NCBI GenBank assembly: GCA_012522345.1
Contig: JAAYKO010000061.1
Location: forward strand, 1 to 39,883
DNA: 39,883 nt
Direction: 5' to 3'
From: Acholeplasmataceae bacterium
GTDB taxonomy: Bacteria; Bacillota_I; Bacilli_A; Acholeplasmatales; UBA5453
In this document: in pieces, positions 16,541 to 25,763 of the stretch
Numbering within the stretch: position 1 is the stretch's first letter
Layout of the letters: the number at the start of each line of letters is the position of its first letter
The notes under the pieces: model-generated
Seen by the model: the letters and a program-made list of their open reading frames with translations, nothing else
Told to the model about the DNA's origin: nothing
Databases searched by the model: none
Made by a program: the position numbers and the translations under genes

Positions 16541-17823
16541 AACATACCTATTATAAAAAATTTAATGAACACCTCTATTACCAAAAATTAGATAATGGTT
16601 TAGATGTTTATTTAGTCCCTAAACCAGAGTATCATAAAGTGTTTGCGACTTTTACAACTAACTATGGCGCGATCGATTTATCATTTATTCCTCACGGCAG
16701 TGAGAGAAAGGTTACACAACCAGCGGGGATTGCTCATTTTTTAGAACATAAAATGTTTGCGATGCCAGATAAGACTGATGCTTTTGAAACACTCAGTAAT
16801 TTTGGTGTTAGCGCCAACGCATTTACCAGTATGGATAAAACAAGTTATTTATTTAGTGGGACAGAAAACATTAAAGAGGCAGTAAACTATTTACTTGATT
16901 ATGTTCAAACACCTTATTTTACTAAAAGTAGTGTTATTAAAGAACAAGGCATTATTGCGGAAGAACTTTTAATGTATTTAGATAATCCTCCACGAAGGAT
17001 TAGAAGTGGACTACTGAGAAACCTCTACAAAAAACATCCAATTAGAATTGAAGGAATTGGTACGATGGATTCGATTTATAAAATTACACCTCACCGACTC
17101 TATCAAGCCTACAATAGCTTTTATCATCCTTCAAATATGAATTTTATTTTAACGGGAAACTTTGATCAAGAAGAGATGTTTGAATTAATCAAAGCTAATC
17201 AAGCGAGCAAAAATTACGAAATTCAAAAACCAGTTGAAAAAATCTTCCCCAAAGAACAGCTTAAAGTGGCTAATTCCGAAGAGACAATCGAAATGTCAAT
17301 TGGAATGCCTTATGTTGGCGTTGGAGTTAAATTACCGCCCAAAGGAGATTTAAAAGAACAATATCGAACTTCGCTTGTTTTACAAATTTTGCTTGATTTA
17401 TATTTATCAAACAGCAGTGATGATATTCAAAAACTACTTAAAGCAGGAATTATTAATCAAAGCTTTTCTTATTATCCGCTTGTTGTACCTAACATTAAAG
17501 CGATAATCATCTCTTCAATGACGGCTAATCCAGAAGCATTTAAAACTGAAATCAGTAAACTTCTTGTCAATCTTAAACGTCGAAAAATAAGTGAAACTGA
17601 ATTTGAAATTTATAAAAAAAGCTATTATGGCAGTTTTATTAGAAGTTTAAATTCATTAGAAAATATTAGTTTTGGACTCATCAACACAATCCCTTATGGA
17701 ATAAACCTTTTTGAGATTCCAGAATTAATTCAAACAATTGAAATAGCTGATTTAGTCGAACAAGCAAAAGAGATTAAAAGAGACCGAATAGCGACTTTTA
17801 CGATTATGCCAAAAAAAGTCTAA
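16537..17823 (+). CDS. M16-family zinc peptidase (YmfH type)
   Basis: The catalytic partner of the preceding gene, 428 residues. The inverted zinc motif HFLEH is at 67-71 (GIAHFLEHKMFAMPDKTDAFE), with the distal Glu at 142-143 in IAEELLMYLDNPPRR. NAFTSMDKTSYLFSGT follows the zinc motif as in processing-peptidase relatives. No signal peptide, so probably cytosolic. The ATG at 16537 follows ccggagg and overlaps the previous stop by 4 bases; a strong terminator follows, closing the ileS-led unit. Confidence 0.92.
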   Translation: MKHTYYKKFNEHLYYQKLDNGLDVYLVPKPEYHKVFATFTTNYGAIDLSFIPHGSERKVTQPAGIAHFLEHKMFAMPDKTDAFETLSNFGVSANAFTSMDKTSYLFSGTENIKEAVNYLLDYVQTPYFTKSSVIKEQGIIAEELLMYLDNPPRRIRSGLLRNLYKKHPIRIEGIGTMDSIYKITPHRLYQAYNSFYHPSNMNFILTGNFDQEEMFELIKANQASKNYEIQKPVEKIFPKEQLKVANSEETIEMSIGMPYVGVGVKLPPKGDLKEQYRTSLVLQILLDLYLSNSSDDIQKLLKAGIINQSFSYYPLVVPNIKAIIISSMTANPEAFKTEISKLLVNLKRRKISETEFEIYKKSYYGSFIRSLNSLENISFGLINTIPYGINLFEIPELIQTIEIADLVEQAKEIKRDRIATFTIMPKKV

Positions 17824-17868
17824 AACAGTTAAATTTTAGAAAAAATAAAATAAATAAACAATCAAGAA

Positions 17869-17899
17869 AAAGAACTATGACTAAAATAGTTCTTTTTTT
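17869..17899 (+). terminator. Strong terminator closing the ileS-led unit
   Basis: AAAGAACTAT (17869-17878) pairs perfectly with ATAGTTCTTT (17886-17895), 7-base loop, then a T run. Confidence 0.92.
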
Positions 17900-17944
17900 A
17901 TATAAAATCTTGCAAAAGGCCTCAAAACGGCTTTGTTCGGCGAT

Positions 17945-17973
17945 TTTGAATATCTGGGAGAACAAGTTATAAT
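17945..17973 (+). promoter_or_regulatory. Promoter of ssb
   Basis: TTTGAA (17945-17950), 17 bases, TATAAT (17968-17973). Confidence 0.7.
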
Positions 17974-17993
17974 GGCTTTAAAAAGGAGGAACT

Positions 17994-18332
17994 ATGTTAA
18001 ATCAAGTGCTATTAATTGGCAGGTTAACTGCAGATCCACTAGTTAGAGAATTAGAGAGCGGAAAAAAAGTTTGTGATATCAATTTAGCTGTTCAAAGATC
18101 ATTTAAAAACCAAGATGGCTTATATGAAACAGACTTTATTCCAATTACATTGTGGCAAGGTTTGGCTGAAACATTGAGTCAGTTTTGTCAAAAGGGTACT
18201 TTAATCGCTGTTAGGGGTAGAGTCCAAGTAAGAACTTCATTTATTCACGATAAATCAATCCCCACCTTAGAGATTATCGGAGAGCGAATCACTTATCTCT
18301 CAGCAGGCAAAAAAGAGCTAGAGACAGAATAA
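17994..18332 (+). CDS. ssb: Short single-stranded DNA-binding protein
   Basis: An OB-fold protein of 112 residues (MLNQVLLIGRLTADP at the start, FIPITLWQGLAETLSQF in the middle, VRGRVQV near 80). It is little more than the DNA-binding domain: there is no glycine-rich linker and no acidic DDDIPF-type tip for partner recruitment; it ends KKELETE. Length and form resemble the accessory SsbB/YwpH of Bacillus, used in competence, more than the replicative SSB, which is usually between rpsF and rpsR. The gene stands alone, with its own promoter and terminator and an aaaaggagg site. Confidence 0.9.
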   Translation: MLNQVLLIGRLTADPLVRELESGKKVCDINLAVQRSFKNQDGLYETDFIPITLWQGLAETLSQFCQKGTLIAVRGRVQVRTSFIHDKSIPTLEIIGERITYLSAGKKELETE

Positions 18333-18371
18333 AAATGAAATTGAGTTTAAAGAACAATTAGTTAGCGAATT

Positions 18372-18418
18372 AAACTAAGACAACTTACACCTTTATTGTG
18401 AGTTGGATTAGTTTTTTT
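18372..18418 (+). terminator. Terminator after ssb
   Basis: Long interrupted hairpin (AAACTAA, CAACT and ACA pair with TGT, AGTTG and TTAGTTT), then a T run. Confidence 0.85.
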
Positions 18419-18554
18419 CTTTTAATTAACAACGATTTTCTTAGCAATTAAAACGAGAATTAAACAAAAATTGGTAATTAAAAGCAAATTGAAACTTTAA
18501 AACTACTGAAAAGCGAAAAGATTAAACCATAATTTTAGATAATTGGTTTGCTTG
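18419..18554. other. AT-rich spacer between ssb and pepV
   Basis: About 135 bases with no open frame or structured RNA that I can support. It contains several near-copies of aattaaaa/aattaaac (around 18450-18530), which I take as composition bias. Confidence 0.4.
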
Positions 18555-18583
18555 TTGTGAATAAAAATAAAAGTTGTTATAAT
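18555..18583 (+). promoter_or_regulatory. Promoter of the pepV-thyA-folA-plsC operon
   Basis: TTGTGA (18555-18560), 17 bases, TATAAT (18578-18583). The start of pepV is only 17 bases beyond, so the leader is very short. Confidence 0.7.
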
Positions 18584-18600
18584 AATTGTTAGGTGATGTT

Positions 18601-19974
18601 ATGAAAATCAATTTTACAGAAGAAGTTTTAAAGCGAAAAGCTGAAATTATTGAAAAGACAGTCGAACTATTAAAAATTAATTCTGAAATGACTGGTTTTG
18701 ATCTTGAAAGTAAAGCTCCTTTTGGGCCAGGAATCAATGAAGCATTGCAGTTAATGCTCAATTTAGGGGCTCAAGATGGTTTTGCGACGCTCAATGCTGA
18801 TGGTTATGCAGGTCATATTGAATATGGGAATCAAGACGAGTATATCGGAATGATTGGTCATTTAGATGTTGTTCCTGCAGGATCAAACTGGGATTATCCG
18901 CCTTATGAAGCTAAAATAGTTGATGGAAAAATCTATGCAAGAGGCGCGATGGATGATAAAGGGCCAACAATGGCGGCCTATTTTGCGATGAAAATTATTA
19001 AAGAGCTCGATTTGCCGCTTTCTAAAAGAATAAAGTTGATTTTAGGAACTGATGAAGAAACCGCTTGGCGCTGTGTTGATTATTATTTTAAAAAATTTCC
19101 TGAACAACCAGTTTTTGGTTTTATTCCTGATGCTGGCTTTCCTTTGACTTATGCAGAAAAAGGAATTTTAAATGTCAAAGTTAATGTTCAAGTTGAAAAA
19201 AACAATATTTTAGATTTTAAAGCAGGTCTTAGAGCTAATATGGTTCCTGATCAAGCAACTGTAACATTAGCAGATTTAAAATTAAAAGATAAGTTTTTAA
19301 GGTATTTAAGTCAAAATAAGTATCAAGGATTTGCTGAGATAAAAGATGAACAACTTAGTTTGACAATCTCTGGTCAAAGCGCTCATGGCTCAAAACCTGA
19401 AAAAGGTGTTAATGCAGCTTATCTTCTAATTAACTTTTTAATTGAAAATGAAACTACTAATGAATTTACTGATCTTGTTAACACTTATTTAATTGCTGGT
19501 TTAGATGGCAAGAAAATGGGTGTGGACCATTATGATAATGAAACAGGTTCGGTAACAGTTAATGCTGGTGTTTTTAATTTAGTTGATGATGTCTATGAGA
19601 TAGTTTTAAATATTCGATATCCAAATGGAGTTGATCCGGAAGATTTTATTAAACGATTGACTCAGGCGTTTAATTCTTTAGATGCCGATGTTGAAGTCTT
19701 GTCCCATCAAAAAAGACTTTATATTAACCCTGACAATGAAAACATTCAAACAATTTTAAATGTTTATAAAAAACATACTGGAGACCAAGATGCAAAACCT
19801 CTTACAACAGGTGGAGGAACATTTGCAAGAGCGATGGAAAACAGTGTTGCGTTTGGTCCGGGTTTCCCCGGAAAACCATCCTATATTCACCAACCAAATG
19901 AATATCTTGAAATTGAAGATCTTTTAAAAATGACAATGATTTATGCAGAAAGTTTGTATGAGTTAGCGAAATGA
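18601..19974 (+). CDS. pepV: Dipeptidase PepV (M20 family zinc peptidase)
   Basis: Cleaves dipeptides and some tripeptides in the cytosol with two zinc ions. In its 457 residues, ligand and catalytic segments are [26 protein letters not shown] with the general base Glu, FIPDAGFP, and the distal His in SYIHQPNEY. The lid domain lies between about 180 and 380, with [13 protein letters not shown]. The ATG at 18601 follows aggtgat; an upstream TTG at 18586 would sit almost on the -10 and is rejected. Its last bases overlap the thyA start by 4. Confidence 0.94.
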   Translation: MKINFTEEVLKRKAEIIEKTVELLKINSEMTGFDLESKAPFGPGINEALQLMLNLGAQDGFATLNADGYAGHIEYGNQDEYIGMIGHLDVVPAGSNWDYPPYEAKIVDGKIYARGAMDDKGPTMAAYFAMKIIKELDLPLSKRIKLILGTDEETAWRCVDYYFKKFPEQPVFGFIPDAGFPLTYAEKGILNVKVNVQVEKNNILDFKAGLRANMVPDQATVTLADLKLKDKFLRYLSQNKYQGFAEIKDEQLSLTISGQSAHGSKPEKGVNAAYLLINFLIENETTNEFTDLVNTYLIAGLDGKKMGVDHYDNETGSVTVNAGVFNLVDDVYEIVLNIRYPNGVDPEDFIKRLTQAFNSLDADVEVLSHQKRLYINPDNENIQTILNVYKKHTGDQDAKPLTTGGGTFARAMENSVAFGPGFPGKPSYIHQPNEYLEIEDLLKMTMIYAESLYELAK

Positions 19975-20837
19975 AAACATATTTAGATTTATGTAGGTTT
20001 GTCCTAGAAAAGGGAAAATTTAAGAAAAACCGGACGAATGTTGGCACAAAAAGTGTTTTTGGTTACCAAATGCGTTTTGATTTAAGTGAAGGATTTCCGC
20101 TTTTAACGACTAAAAGGGTTTATTTAAAGGCGGTTATTCATGAACTTTTATGGTTTATTAAAGGCGATACAAATATTAAATATTTAGTTGATAATGATGT
20201 TAGAATTTGGAATGAATGGCCTTATGAAACTTTTAAGAAAGCAAGTATTTATAATGGAGAGACTTTAGCTGAATTTATTGAAAAAATTAAAGCTGATCAT
20301 CAATTTGCTGAGCAACATGGCAACTTGGGACCAGTTTATGGCAAACAATGGCGTGATTTTTTTGGTTATGATCAGTTTCTTACGGTAATTGAGGAAATTA
20401 AAACAAATCCAACTTCGAGACGTTTAATTGTCAATGCCTGGAATCCAAAAGAGCTTGACCAAATGGCATTACCACCCTGTCATATGATGTTTCAGTTTTA
20501 CGTAAACGATAATAAACTGTCATTACAGTTATATCAAAGAAGTGCTGATATCTTCTTAGGTGTTCCGTTTAATATTGCTAGCTATTCATTATTATTGTTG
20601 ATGGTTGCGCAAGTGACAGGACTTCAACCCGGTGAGTTTGTTCATACATTAGGCGATGCCCATATTTATACGAATCACTTTGAACAAATTCAACTTCAAC
20701 TCTCAAGAGAACCGCGAAAACTCCCTAAAATGGTTATTAATCCTGAAATAAAAAATATTTTAGATTTTACCTATGATGACTTTAAATTAGTCGATTATAA
20801 TCCCCATAAAAGAATTAAAGGAGTTGTTGCTGTATGA
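19971..20837 (+). CDS. thyA: Thymidylate synthase
   Basis: Methylates dUMP to dTMP with methylene-tetrahydrofolate, releasing dihydrofolate. The length is 288 residues. The nucleophile Cys170 is in [43 protein letters not shown] and the Arg pair in [12 protein letters not shown] complete the site. It overlaps pepV by 4 bases with no strong ribosome-binding site, so it should be coupled. It is followed, again with a 4-base overlap, by dihydrofolate reductase, which recycles its product. Confidence 0.97.
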   Translation: MKTYLDLCRFVLEKGKFKKNRTNVGTKSVFGYQMRFDLSEGFPLLTTKRVYLKAVIHELLWFIKGDTNIKYLVDNDVRIWNEWPYETFKKASIYNGETLAEFIEKIKADHQFAEQHGNLGPVYGKQWRDFFGYDQFLTVIEEIKTNPTSRRLIVNAWNPKELDQMALPPCHMMFQFYVNDNKLSLQLYQRSADIFLGVPFNIASYSLLLLMVAQVTGLQPGEFVHTLGDAHIYTNHFEQIQLQLSREPRKLPKMVINPEIKNILDFTYDDFKLVDYNPHKRIKGVVAV

Positions 20838-21322
20838 TAAATTTAATTTGGGCAATGGACCAAAATTGGTTAATTGGCAAAGACAACCAACTTCCTTGGC
20901 GTTATCCTGAAGACTTAGCGTATTTTAAAGAAAAAACGCACAATAAAACTGTGCTGATGGGAAACAACACCTATCTTTCTTTAAAAAATCATTACTACAA
21001 AACAAGACCTCTACCCTTTAAAAAGATTTATGTCGCTTCAAGAAGTGCTGATAAGCACTACAGTGATGCCGAAGTGATTAACAATGTAGCGCAGTTTTTA
21101 GACTCCTTTGAGGGTGAGTTATGGGTTTTAGGTGGTGCAACTATATTTTCTTTAGCTCTCCCCTTTGCAGATCGACTTTATATTACTTGGATTTTAAAAA
21201 CCTATCAAGGAGATAGTTATCTTAAACGGTTTGATTTAGAAAAAGATTTCAAATTATTAAGCGAGAGACAAGGAATAAATAAAGCTTTAAAATTTTCAGT
21301 TTATGGAAGTGTTAAAAAATGA
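20834..21322 (+). CDS. folA: Dihydrofolate reductase
   Basis: NADPH-dependent reduction of dihydrofolate to tetrahydrofolate, 162 residues. Seen are [22 protein letters not shown] at the N terminus (Met20-loop region), the catalytic acid Asp in [17 protein letters not shown] for cofactor binding, and [23 protein letters not shown]. aaaggag lies in the end of thyA. The thyA-folA pair forms the complete dTMP cycle and overlaps plsC by 4 bases. Confidence 0.95.
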   Translation: MINLIWAMDQNWLIGKDNQLPWRYPEDLAYFKEKTHNKTVLMGNNTYLSLKNHYYKTRPLPFKKIYVASRSADKHYSDAEVINNVAQFLDSFEGELWVLGGATIFSLALPFADRLYITWILKTYQGDSYLKRFDLEKDFKLLSERQGINKALKFSVYGSVKK

Positions 21323-22137
21323 TTATTTTTCTTTTCTTCACAATTTGGATTTTAGTATTTAATCTTCTTACCTTTTTAACTGGACTAACCTTTTGGTATA
21401 TTCCGCTATGGTTATTAAGTGGTTTTTTAAGCGGTTATTTATTTGTTGTGGCTAGTTTTATTTTGTTGTATCCATATGCAGTATTAACGAAGCCAACAAA
21501 TCGTTTCAAACATTATTATGTAAGAAGTTTATCAGATTTTCTCCGCATTTTCGCATTAAGAGTCCATATTGATCAAGTAATTGGAAAAGAAAATATTCCA
21601 AACGATACCAATTTTGTTGTTTATGCAAACCACAAAAGCGGTACTGATGCTTTTGTTGTTGAATCTGCGATCAGACAGCCGATGGCCTATGCAGCTAAGG
21701 ATAGTTTATTTAAAATTCCGATAGTCAGAGGCTGGATGAAGTCAATCGGAGCTTTAAGTATTGATAGAGAAAAAGACCGCAGAGCTTTAAGAGAGATAAT
21801 TCGCGGGATTAACATTATTAAAGGAGGCCTATCGATGGTTGTCTTTCCAGAGGGAACAAGGCAGGATCCAGAGACTTCTTTAATGTCAGACACAAAAGCA
21901 GGTTCTTATAAACTGGCTACCAAAGCAGAAGTTCCGATATTGCCGGTCGCAATTATTGGAACTCGCAACTTTCAAAAATATGGCATAAGAAGAAGAACCG
22001 TTACAAAAGTAATCATTGGAAAACCACTTCGATTTGCAGATTATCAAAATCTTACAACTAAAGAAATTTCTGACAATGTTCACAATACTATTAACAATAT
22101 GATTAAGCAGCATGATGATTTAAGAAAAAACTCATAA
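21319..22137 (+). CDS. plsC: 1-acyl-sn-glycerol-3-phosphate acyltransferase (PlsC family)
   Basis: Adds the second acyl chain to make phosphatidic acid for membrane phospholipids. The 272 residues begin with two hydrophobic segments (about 1-20 and 28-55) that anchor it in the membrane. The acyltransferase core then shows NHKSGTD with H105 and D110 (HX4D) and VFPEGTR near 174-180. Last gene of the pepV operon. Acyl-donor type (ACP or CoA) cannot be read from sequence. Confidence 0.9.
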   Translation: MIIFLFFTIWILVFNLLTFLTGLTFWYIPLWLLSGFLSGYLFVVASFILLYPYAVLTKPTNRFKHYYVRSLSDFLRIFALRVHIDQVIGKENIPNDTNFVVYANHKSGTDAFVVESAIRQPMAYAAKDSLFKIPIVRGWMKSIGALSIDREKDRRALREIIRGINIIKGGLSMVVFPEGTRQDPETSLMSDTKAGSYKLATKAEVPILPVAIIGTRNFQKYGIRRRTVTKVIIGKPLRFADYQNLTTKEISDNVHNTINNMIKQHDDLRKNS

Positions 22138-22171
22138 TTACAAATTAAAACACTTCAAGAACCTTAAGCAA

Positions 22172-22196
22172 AATAAAAAAAGCCAAATAAATGGCT
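22172..22196 (-). terminator. Terminator of the minus-strand histidine phosphatase gene
   Basis: AGCCA/TGGCT with a 6-base loop, followed on the minus strand by a seven-T run. It lies between convergent genes. Confidence 0.7.
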
Positions 22197-22222
22197 AAAA
22201 GTAATAGTTAAGGAAAGTCACT

Positions 22223-22810
22223 CTAGAAGTGTTTTTTTTTGGTGGTCAAGTTAAATTTTAACAGTTTAAGGTCTGTGCCATCATAAGCGAACTGATGAAG
22301 CGAACAATTATCAATAAAGGTTCGGTAAGTATAGTTTTTAGGTTCAGCTAAAATTAAAAATGATTTTATAACATGTGAATGACAAAATAATACAATATTT
22401 TTACCGGGATGTTTTTCATAAAGTTTTAGGAGTCCCGTTTCAATTCTTCCCAGCAACATCTGATCATCTTCGAAGCCGGGGTAAGTGAATCCTTCTTTTA
22501 AAACTTCTTTCAAAACGGGATGGGCTATTTTTGCTTCAAAAGGACCAAAATTCCGTTCCATGAAATGATAATCAATAATTATTGGCAGTTTGTCATTTAA
22601 ATATGATAAGGCAACCTCACCTGTTTTAACAGCCCTCACTAAAGGACTTGAATAGGCATAATCAAAACTATATTGCCCTTCTTTTAAGAAAATTCCAATT
22701 TCATGCGATTGTTTAATTCCTAATTCATTTAAGGGATTATCAGTCCAACCTTGAATAAGTTTTTCATAATTAGCTTCTGTTTGACCGTGTCTAACTAAAA
22801 CCAAATTCAT
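22223..22810 (-). CDS. Histidine phosphatase family protein
   Basis: A 195-residue member of the histidine phosphatase superfamily. The phospho-His8 is in LVRHGQTEAN; LIQGWTDNPLNELGIKQ and SSPLVRAVKTGEVA follow, and the second His is in LFCHSHVIKS, where CHSH replaces the more usual CHG or SHG. ERNFGPFEAK resembles the EMDFGxWEG region of broad-specificity phosphatases and alpha-ribazole phosphatases. Substrate unknown. It is monocistronic, with a -10 TATAAT on the minus strand at 22833-22828, and diverges from pdp. Confidence 0.88.
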   Translation of the reverse strand: MNLVLVRHGQTEANYEKLIQGWTDNPLNELGIKQSHEIGIFLKEGQYSFDYAYSSPLVRAVKTGEVALSYLNDKLPIIIDYHFMERNFGPFEAKIAHPVLKEVLKEGFTYPGFEDDQMLLGRIETGLLKLYEKHPGKNIVLFCHSHVIKSFLILAEPKNYTYRTFIDNCSLHQFAYDGTDLKLLKFNLTTKKKHF

Positions 22811-22978
22811 AAATTATCACCTTATCCATTATAACACAATCTAGCGTCAAAGATTTGGCAACCCCTTTTTTTAATAAATATTTGTTTTTTTGTGGTAAGA
22901 TTAAATTGCCAAGAATGATTTGTTTTTTTTATAAAAAAAGAGCTTACATGATATAATATGAATGAGGTGAATTTTGGA

Positions 22979-24274
22979 ATGAGAATGGTAGATTTGATTA
23001 TCAAAAAGCGCGACAAAGGGGAGCTTAGCAAAAAAGAAATTGAATTTATTATCAAAGGTTATACAAATAAAACCATCCCAGATTATCAAATGAGTGCCCT
23101 TCTAATGGCGATTTATTTTAATGGTATGAATGATCAAGAAGCGACTAATTTGGCACTTGAGATGATGCATAGCGGTGATGTTTTTAATTTAGCTGCGATT
23201 AAAGGGGTTAAAATAGATAAACATTCAACAGGTGGTGTAGGCGATAAAGTTACACTTGTGCTTGGGCCTTTAATGGCTGCGTGTGGAGCTAAATTTGCTA
23301 AAATGAGTGGTCGTGGTTTAGGTCACACAGGAGGTACTTTAGATAAACTTGAAAGCATTAACAAATTTAACATTGAAATGACAGAAAAGGCCTTTATTGA
23401 ACAGGTCAATAAGATTGGACTCGCAGTCATCGGACAATCGGAGAATATAACTCCTGCTGATAAACTACTTTATGCCTTAAGAGATGTTACCGGAACGGTA
23501 GCTTCAATACCACTGATTGCGGCAAGTATTATGAGTAAAAAACTCGCCAGCGGTTCAGATGCAATCTGCCTCGACATAAAAGTTGGTTCAGGAGCATTTA
23601 TGACTACAATCAAAGAAGCGAGAAAACTAGCTGAATTGATGGTTTCAATTGGGAAACTTGCAAATAAAAAAGTCTCAGCTATTATAACTAATATGGATGA
23701 ACCACTAGGCTATAATATCGGTAATGCTTTAGAAGTCAAAGAAGCAATCGCAGCCTTGAAAGGTGAAGGTCCAGAAGATTTGAAAATTGTTGTCTATGAA
23801 ATCGCAAAGCAATTATTAAAAGCGGCAAATATTGCTGATGATGACAACTATGAACAATTACTCGATCAAAAAATAACTAGCGGAGAAGCTTTGGAAAAGT
23901 TAGTTTTAATGGTGAAAGCCCAAGGAGGCGACCACAAACAAATTCTAAATCCAGAATTGTTACCGCAAGCAAACAAAATCATCCCTTTTCAAGCTTCAAA
24001 GACAGGTTATATTGAGAAAATGAATACCGAGAACATTGGGATTGCCGCAAGTCTTCTCGGTGCGGGAAGAGAAACTATTTTAGATGAAATTGATATGGCT
24101 GTCGGTTTAGAATTTAAGAAAAAGATTGGTGATTATGTTAAAAAAGGAGATGTTATCTGTTATCTTCATGCCAATGAAAAAGGCATTGATAGCGCCCTTG
24201 CAATTTTAGCCGATGCGATTACGATTGGTCCTAGGAAAAATAAAGTCAATTTAATTGAAGGAGTCGTTTTGTGA
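22979..24274 (+). CDS. pdp: Pyrimidine-nucleoside phosphorylase
   Basis: Phosphorolysis of uridine, thymidine and deoxyuridine, 431 residues. The N-terminal helical domain opens MRMVDLIIKKRDKGELSKKE, as in Bacillus Pdp. KHSTGGVGDKVTLVLGPL is the phosphate-binding loop, and KMSGRGLGHTGGTLDKLE is the family signature. The C-terminal alpha/beta domain carries biotinyl-like segments (KKIGDYVKKGDVIC). Gating residues separating it from DeoA were not assessed. The ATG at 22979 follows gaggtg; an in-frame ATG at 22958 would directly abut the -10 (TATAAT, 22952-22957) and is rejected. Confidence 0.94.
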   Translation: MRMVDLIIKKRDKGELSKKEIEFIIKGYTNKTIPDYQMSALLMAIYFNGMNDQEATNLALEMMHSGDVFNLAAIKGVKIDKHSTGGVGDKVTLVLGPLMAACGAKFAKMSGRGLGHTGGTLDKLESINKFNIEMTEKAFIEQVNKIGLAVIGQSENITPADKLLYALRDVTGTVASIPLIAASIMSKKLASGSDAICLDIKVGSGAFMTTIKEARKLAELMVSIGKLANKKVSAIITNMDEPLGYNIGNALEVKEAIAALKGEGPEDLKIVVYEIAKQLLKAANIADDDNYEQLLDQKITSGEALEKLVLMVKAQGGDHKQILNPELLPQANKIIPFQASKTGYIEKMNTENIGIAASLLGAGRETILDEIDMAVGLEFKKKIGDYVKKGDVICYLHANEKGIDSALAILADAITIGPRKNKVNLIEGVVL

Positions 24275-25029
24275 AATATGCACTTATTACAGGCGGTGCA
24301 ACCGGAATTGGGCGGGGCTTTGCAAATGCTCTTTCTGATATCGGTTATAACTTAATCTTAACTTCAAGAAACCTTGATAACTTAGCGCAAGCTAAAAAAG
24401 AAATTGAAAAAAAATATAGTAATAAAGTCCAAATCTTTATTTGCGATTTAACACTGCCAGAAATGCGCAAAAAATTGTTTAATTACACCTCTAATTACAA
24501 TGTTAGTGTAGTTATAAACAATGCTGGAATTGGTTATTCAAGCGATTTTTATTCTGGCGACTTAGAAAGGGAAAAATATTTAATTGAGTTAAACCTAATT
24601 GCTTTACACGATGTTTTCAAACATTATTATCAAATTTTTTATGACCAAAAAAGTGGACGGATTATTAATGTTTCATCGTTAGGTTCACTCTTTCCAGGCC
24701 CAAATGCAGCAACCTATTTTGCAAATAAAGCTTATGTGACAAGCTTAACTAGATCGGTTGCCATAGAGGCTCGCAAACAAGGAGTTGAGGTCCAAGTCTT
24801 ATGTCCTGGAAGTACTAAAACACAGTTTTATAAAACAGCTGGTACAAAACCAACTTCTTATCGCGGAAATCCAAATGCTGTAGCCAGAAAAGCTGTTGAA
24901 TCCAAAAGGGTGATGATTGTTCCGGGCTTTAAAGCTAAAGCAATCCACCTTCTAACAAAAATTCTTCCAAGCGCTCTTATTGGTAGAATTGCATATTATC
25001 GACAAAGAAGAAAAAAAGTAAAAGAGTAG
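24271..25029 (+). CDS. Short-chain dehydrogenase/reductase
   Basis: A 252-residue NAD(P)-dependent SDR. TGGATGIG near 7-14 is the Rossmann glycine motif, NNAGIG the structural motif, and Y149-F-A-N-K153 the catalytic YxxxK with Ser in VSSLGS. The C-terminal region, with GTKPTSYRGNPNAVARKAV and hydrophobic segments, resembles YqjQ/DltE-like SDRs. Substrate unknown. The start is GTG at 24271, overlapping the pdp stop as GTGA, so it should be coupled to pdp; a metabolic link to nucleosides is not evident. Confidence 0.88.
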   Translation: MKYALITGGATGIGRGFANALSDIGYNLILTSRNLDNLAQAKKEIEKKYSNKVQIFICDLTLPEMRKKLFNYTSNYNVSVVINNAGIGYSSDFYSGDLEREKYLIELNLIALHDVFKHYYQIFYDQKSGRIINVSSLGSLFPGPNAATYFANKAYVTSLTRSVAIEARKQGVEVQVLCPGSTKTQFYKTAGTKPTSYRGNPNAVARKAVESKRVMIVPGFKAKAIHLLTKILPSALIGRIAYYRQRRKKVKE

Positions 25030-25048
25030 AAAAAAGATTATAAAATGA

Positions 25049-25054
25049 TATAAT
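25049..25054 (+). promoter_or_regulatory. -10 element of the thiT leader
   Basis: Perfect TATAAT nine bases before the TPP aptamer; no convincing -35. Confidence 0.5.
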
Positions 25055-25062
25055 GAAGATGG

Positions 25063-25144
25063 TTACTACGGGGAGCATTATGCTGAGAGGATTAATAATC
25101 GACCCGCAAACCTGATCTGGATAATACCAGCGGAGGAATAGTAA
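25063..25144 (+). promoter_or_regulatory. TPP (THI-box) riboswitch of thiT
   Basis: P1 TTACTA/TAGTAA encloses the conserved cgggg, gctgagagg, gaccc, aacctgatctgg and accagcggagga elements of the THI box. Immediately downstream AATAATA/TATTATT (about 25143-25165) then CTTTT could form an AT-rich terminator that competes with P1. Confidence 0.95.
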
Positions 25145-25214
25145 TAATAGTTTTGTAAATATTATTCTTTTGGGTAAATCCAGAGGAATTTTTTCATTTT
25201 TAAAGGAGGTCCAA

Positions 25215-25763
25215 ATGAACAAAGAAGTATTAAAATTAACTGAAACTTCGATTTTAGTTGCATTAGCGATATTACTACATATGATTGGTCTTTTCGTTCC
25301 ACTATTTCAAATGCCACAAGGTGGTTTTATTTCCCTCGTTTTATTACCATTAGTTATTGTTAGTTTAAGACATGGCTATTTATATGGTTTTTTATCAGGA
25401 ATTGTTGCTGGTATTATTATTACAACCTTTGATGGGTTTGTCATTCATTGGGGATCGTTAATCTTTGATTATATTTTAGCTTTTGGTTTAGTGGGCATTA
25501 CTGCAGCATTTAAAAAAGATGCTCTTGATAAGAAGATAAGTAAGTTCATCTTAGCCTTAACAGTCGCATCCGTTATAAGATATTTAATGCACAGCCTCTC
25601 AGGAGTTATCTTTTTCTCTGAGTTTGCTGAAGGGAAAAATGTTATTTTATATTCATTTGTCCTCTATAATTTGCCTTATTTAGGAATCTCTTATTTAGTC
25701 AGTCTAATTGTGGGAATTTTAATTTATCCAAGTTTAAATGTAATTTTGAAAAAAACCAAATAA
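25215..25763 (+). CDS. thiT: Thiamine ECF transporter substrate-binding subunit ThiT
   Basis: S component for thiamine uptake, working with the shared ECF energising module encoded elsewhere. It has 182 residues and about six membrane helices. The PQGGFISLVLLPLVIVSLRHG segment (residues 36-56) and FDYILAFGLVGI (about 92-103) are ThiT-like thiamine-binding regions. The TPP riboswitch directly upstream confirms the substrate class. The ATG at 25215 follows taaaggagg. Its stop abuts the convergent recU stop. Confidence 0.92.
   Translation: MNKEVLKLTETSILVALAILLHMIGLFVPLFQMPQGGFISLVLLPLVIVSLRHGYLYGFLSGIVAGIIITTFDGFVIHWGSLIFDYILAFGLVGITAAFKKDALDKKISKFILALTVASVIRYLMHSLSGVIFFSEFAEGKNVILYSFVLYNLPYLGISYLVSLIVGILIYPSLNVILKKTK

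Noticed and set aside
18419-18554. Small RNA or repeat array between ssb and pepV
   Set aside because: Only loose aattaaaa-like similarities and no stable fold; composition bias explains it.
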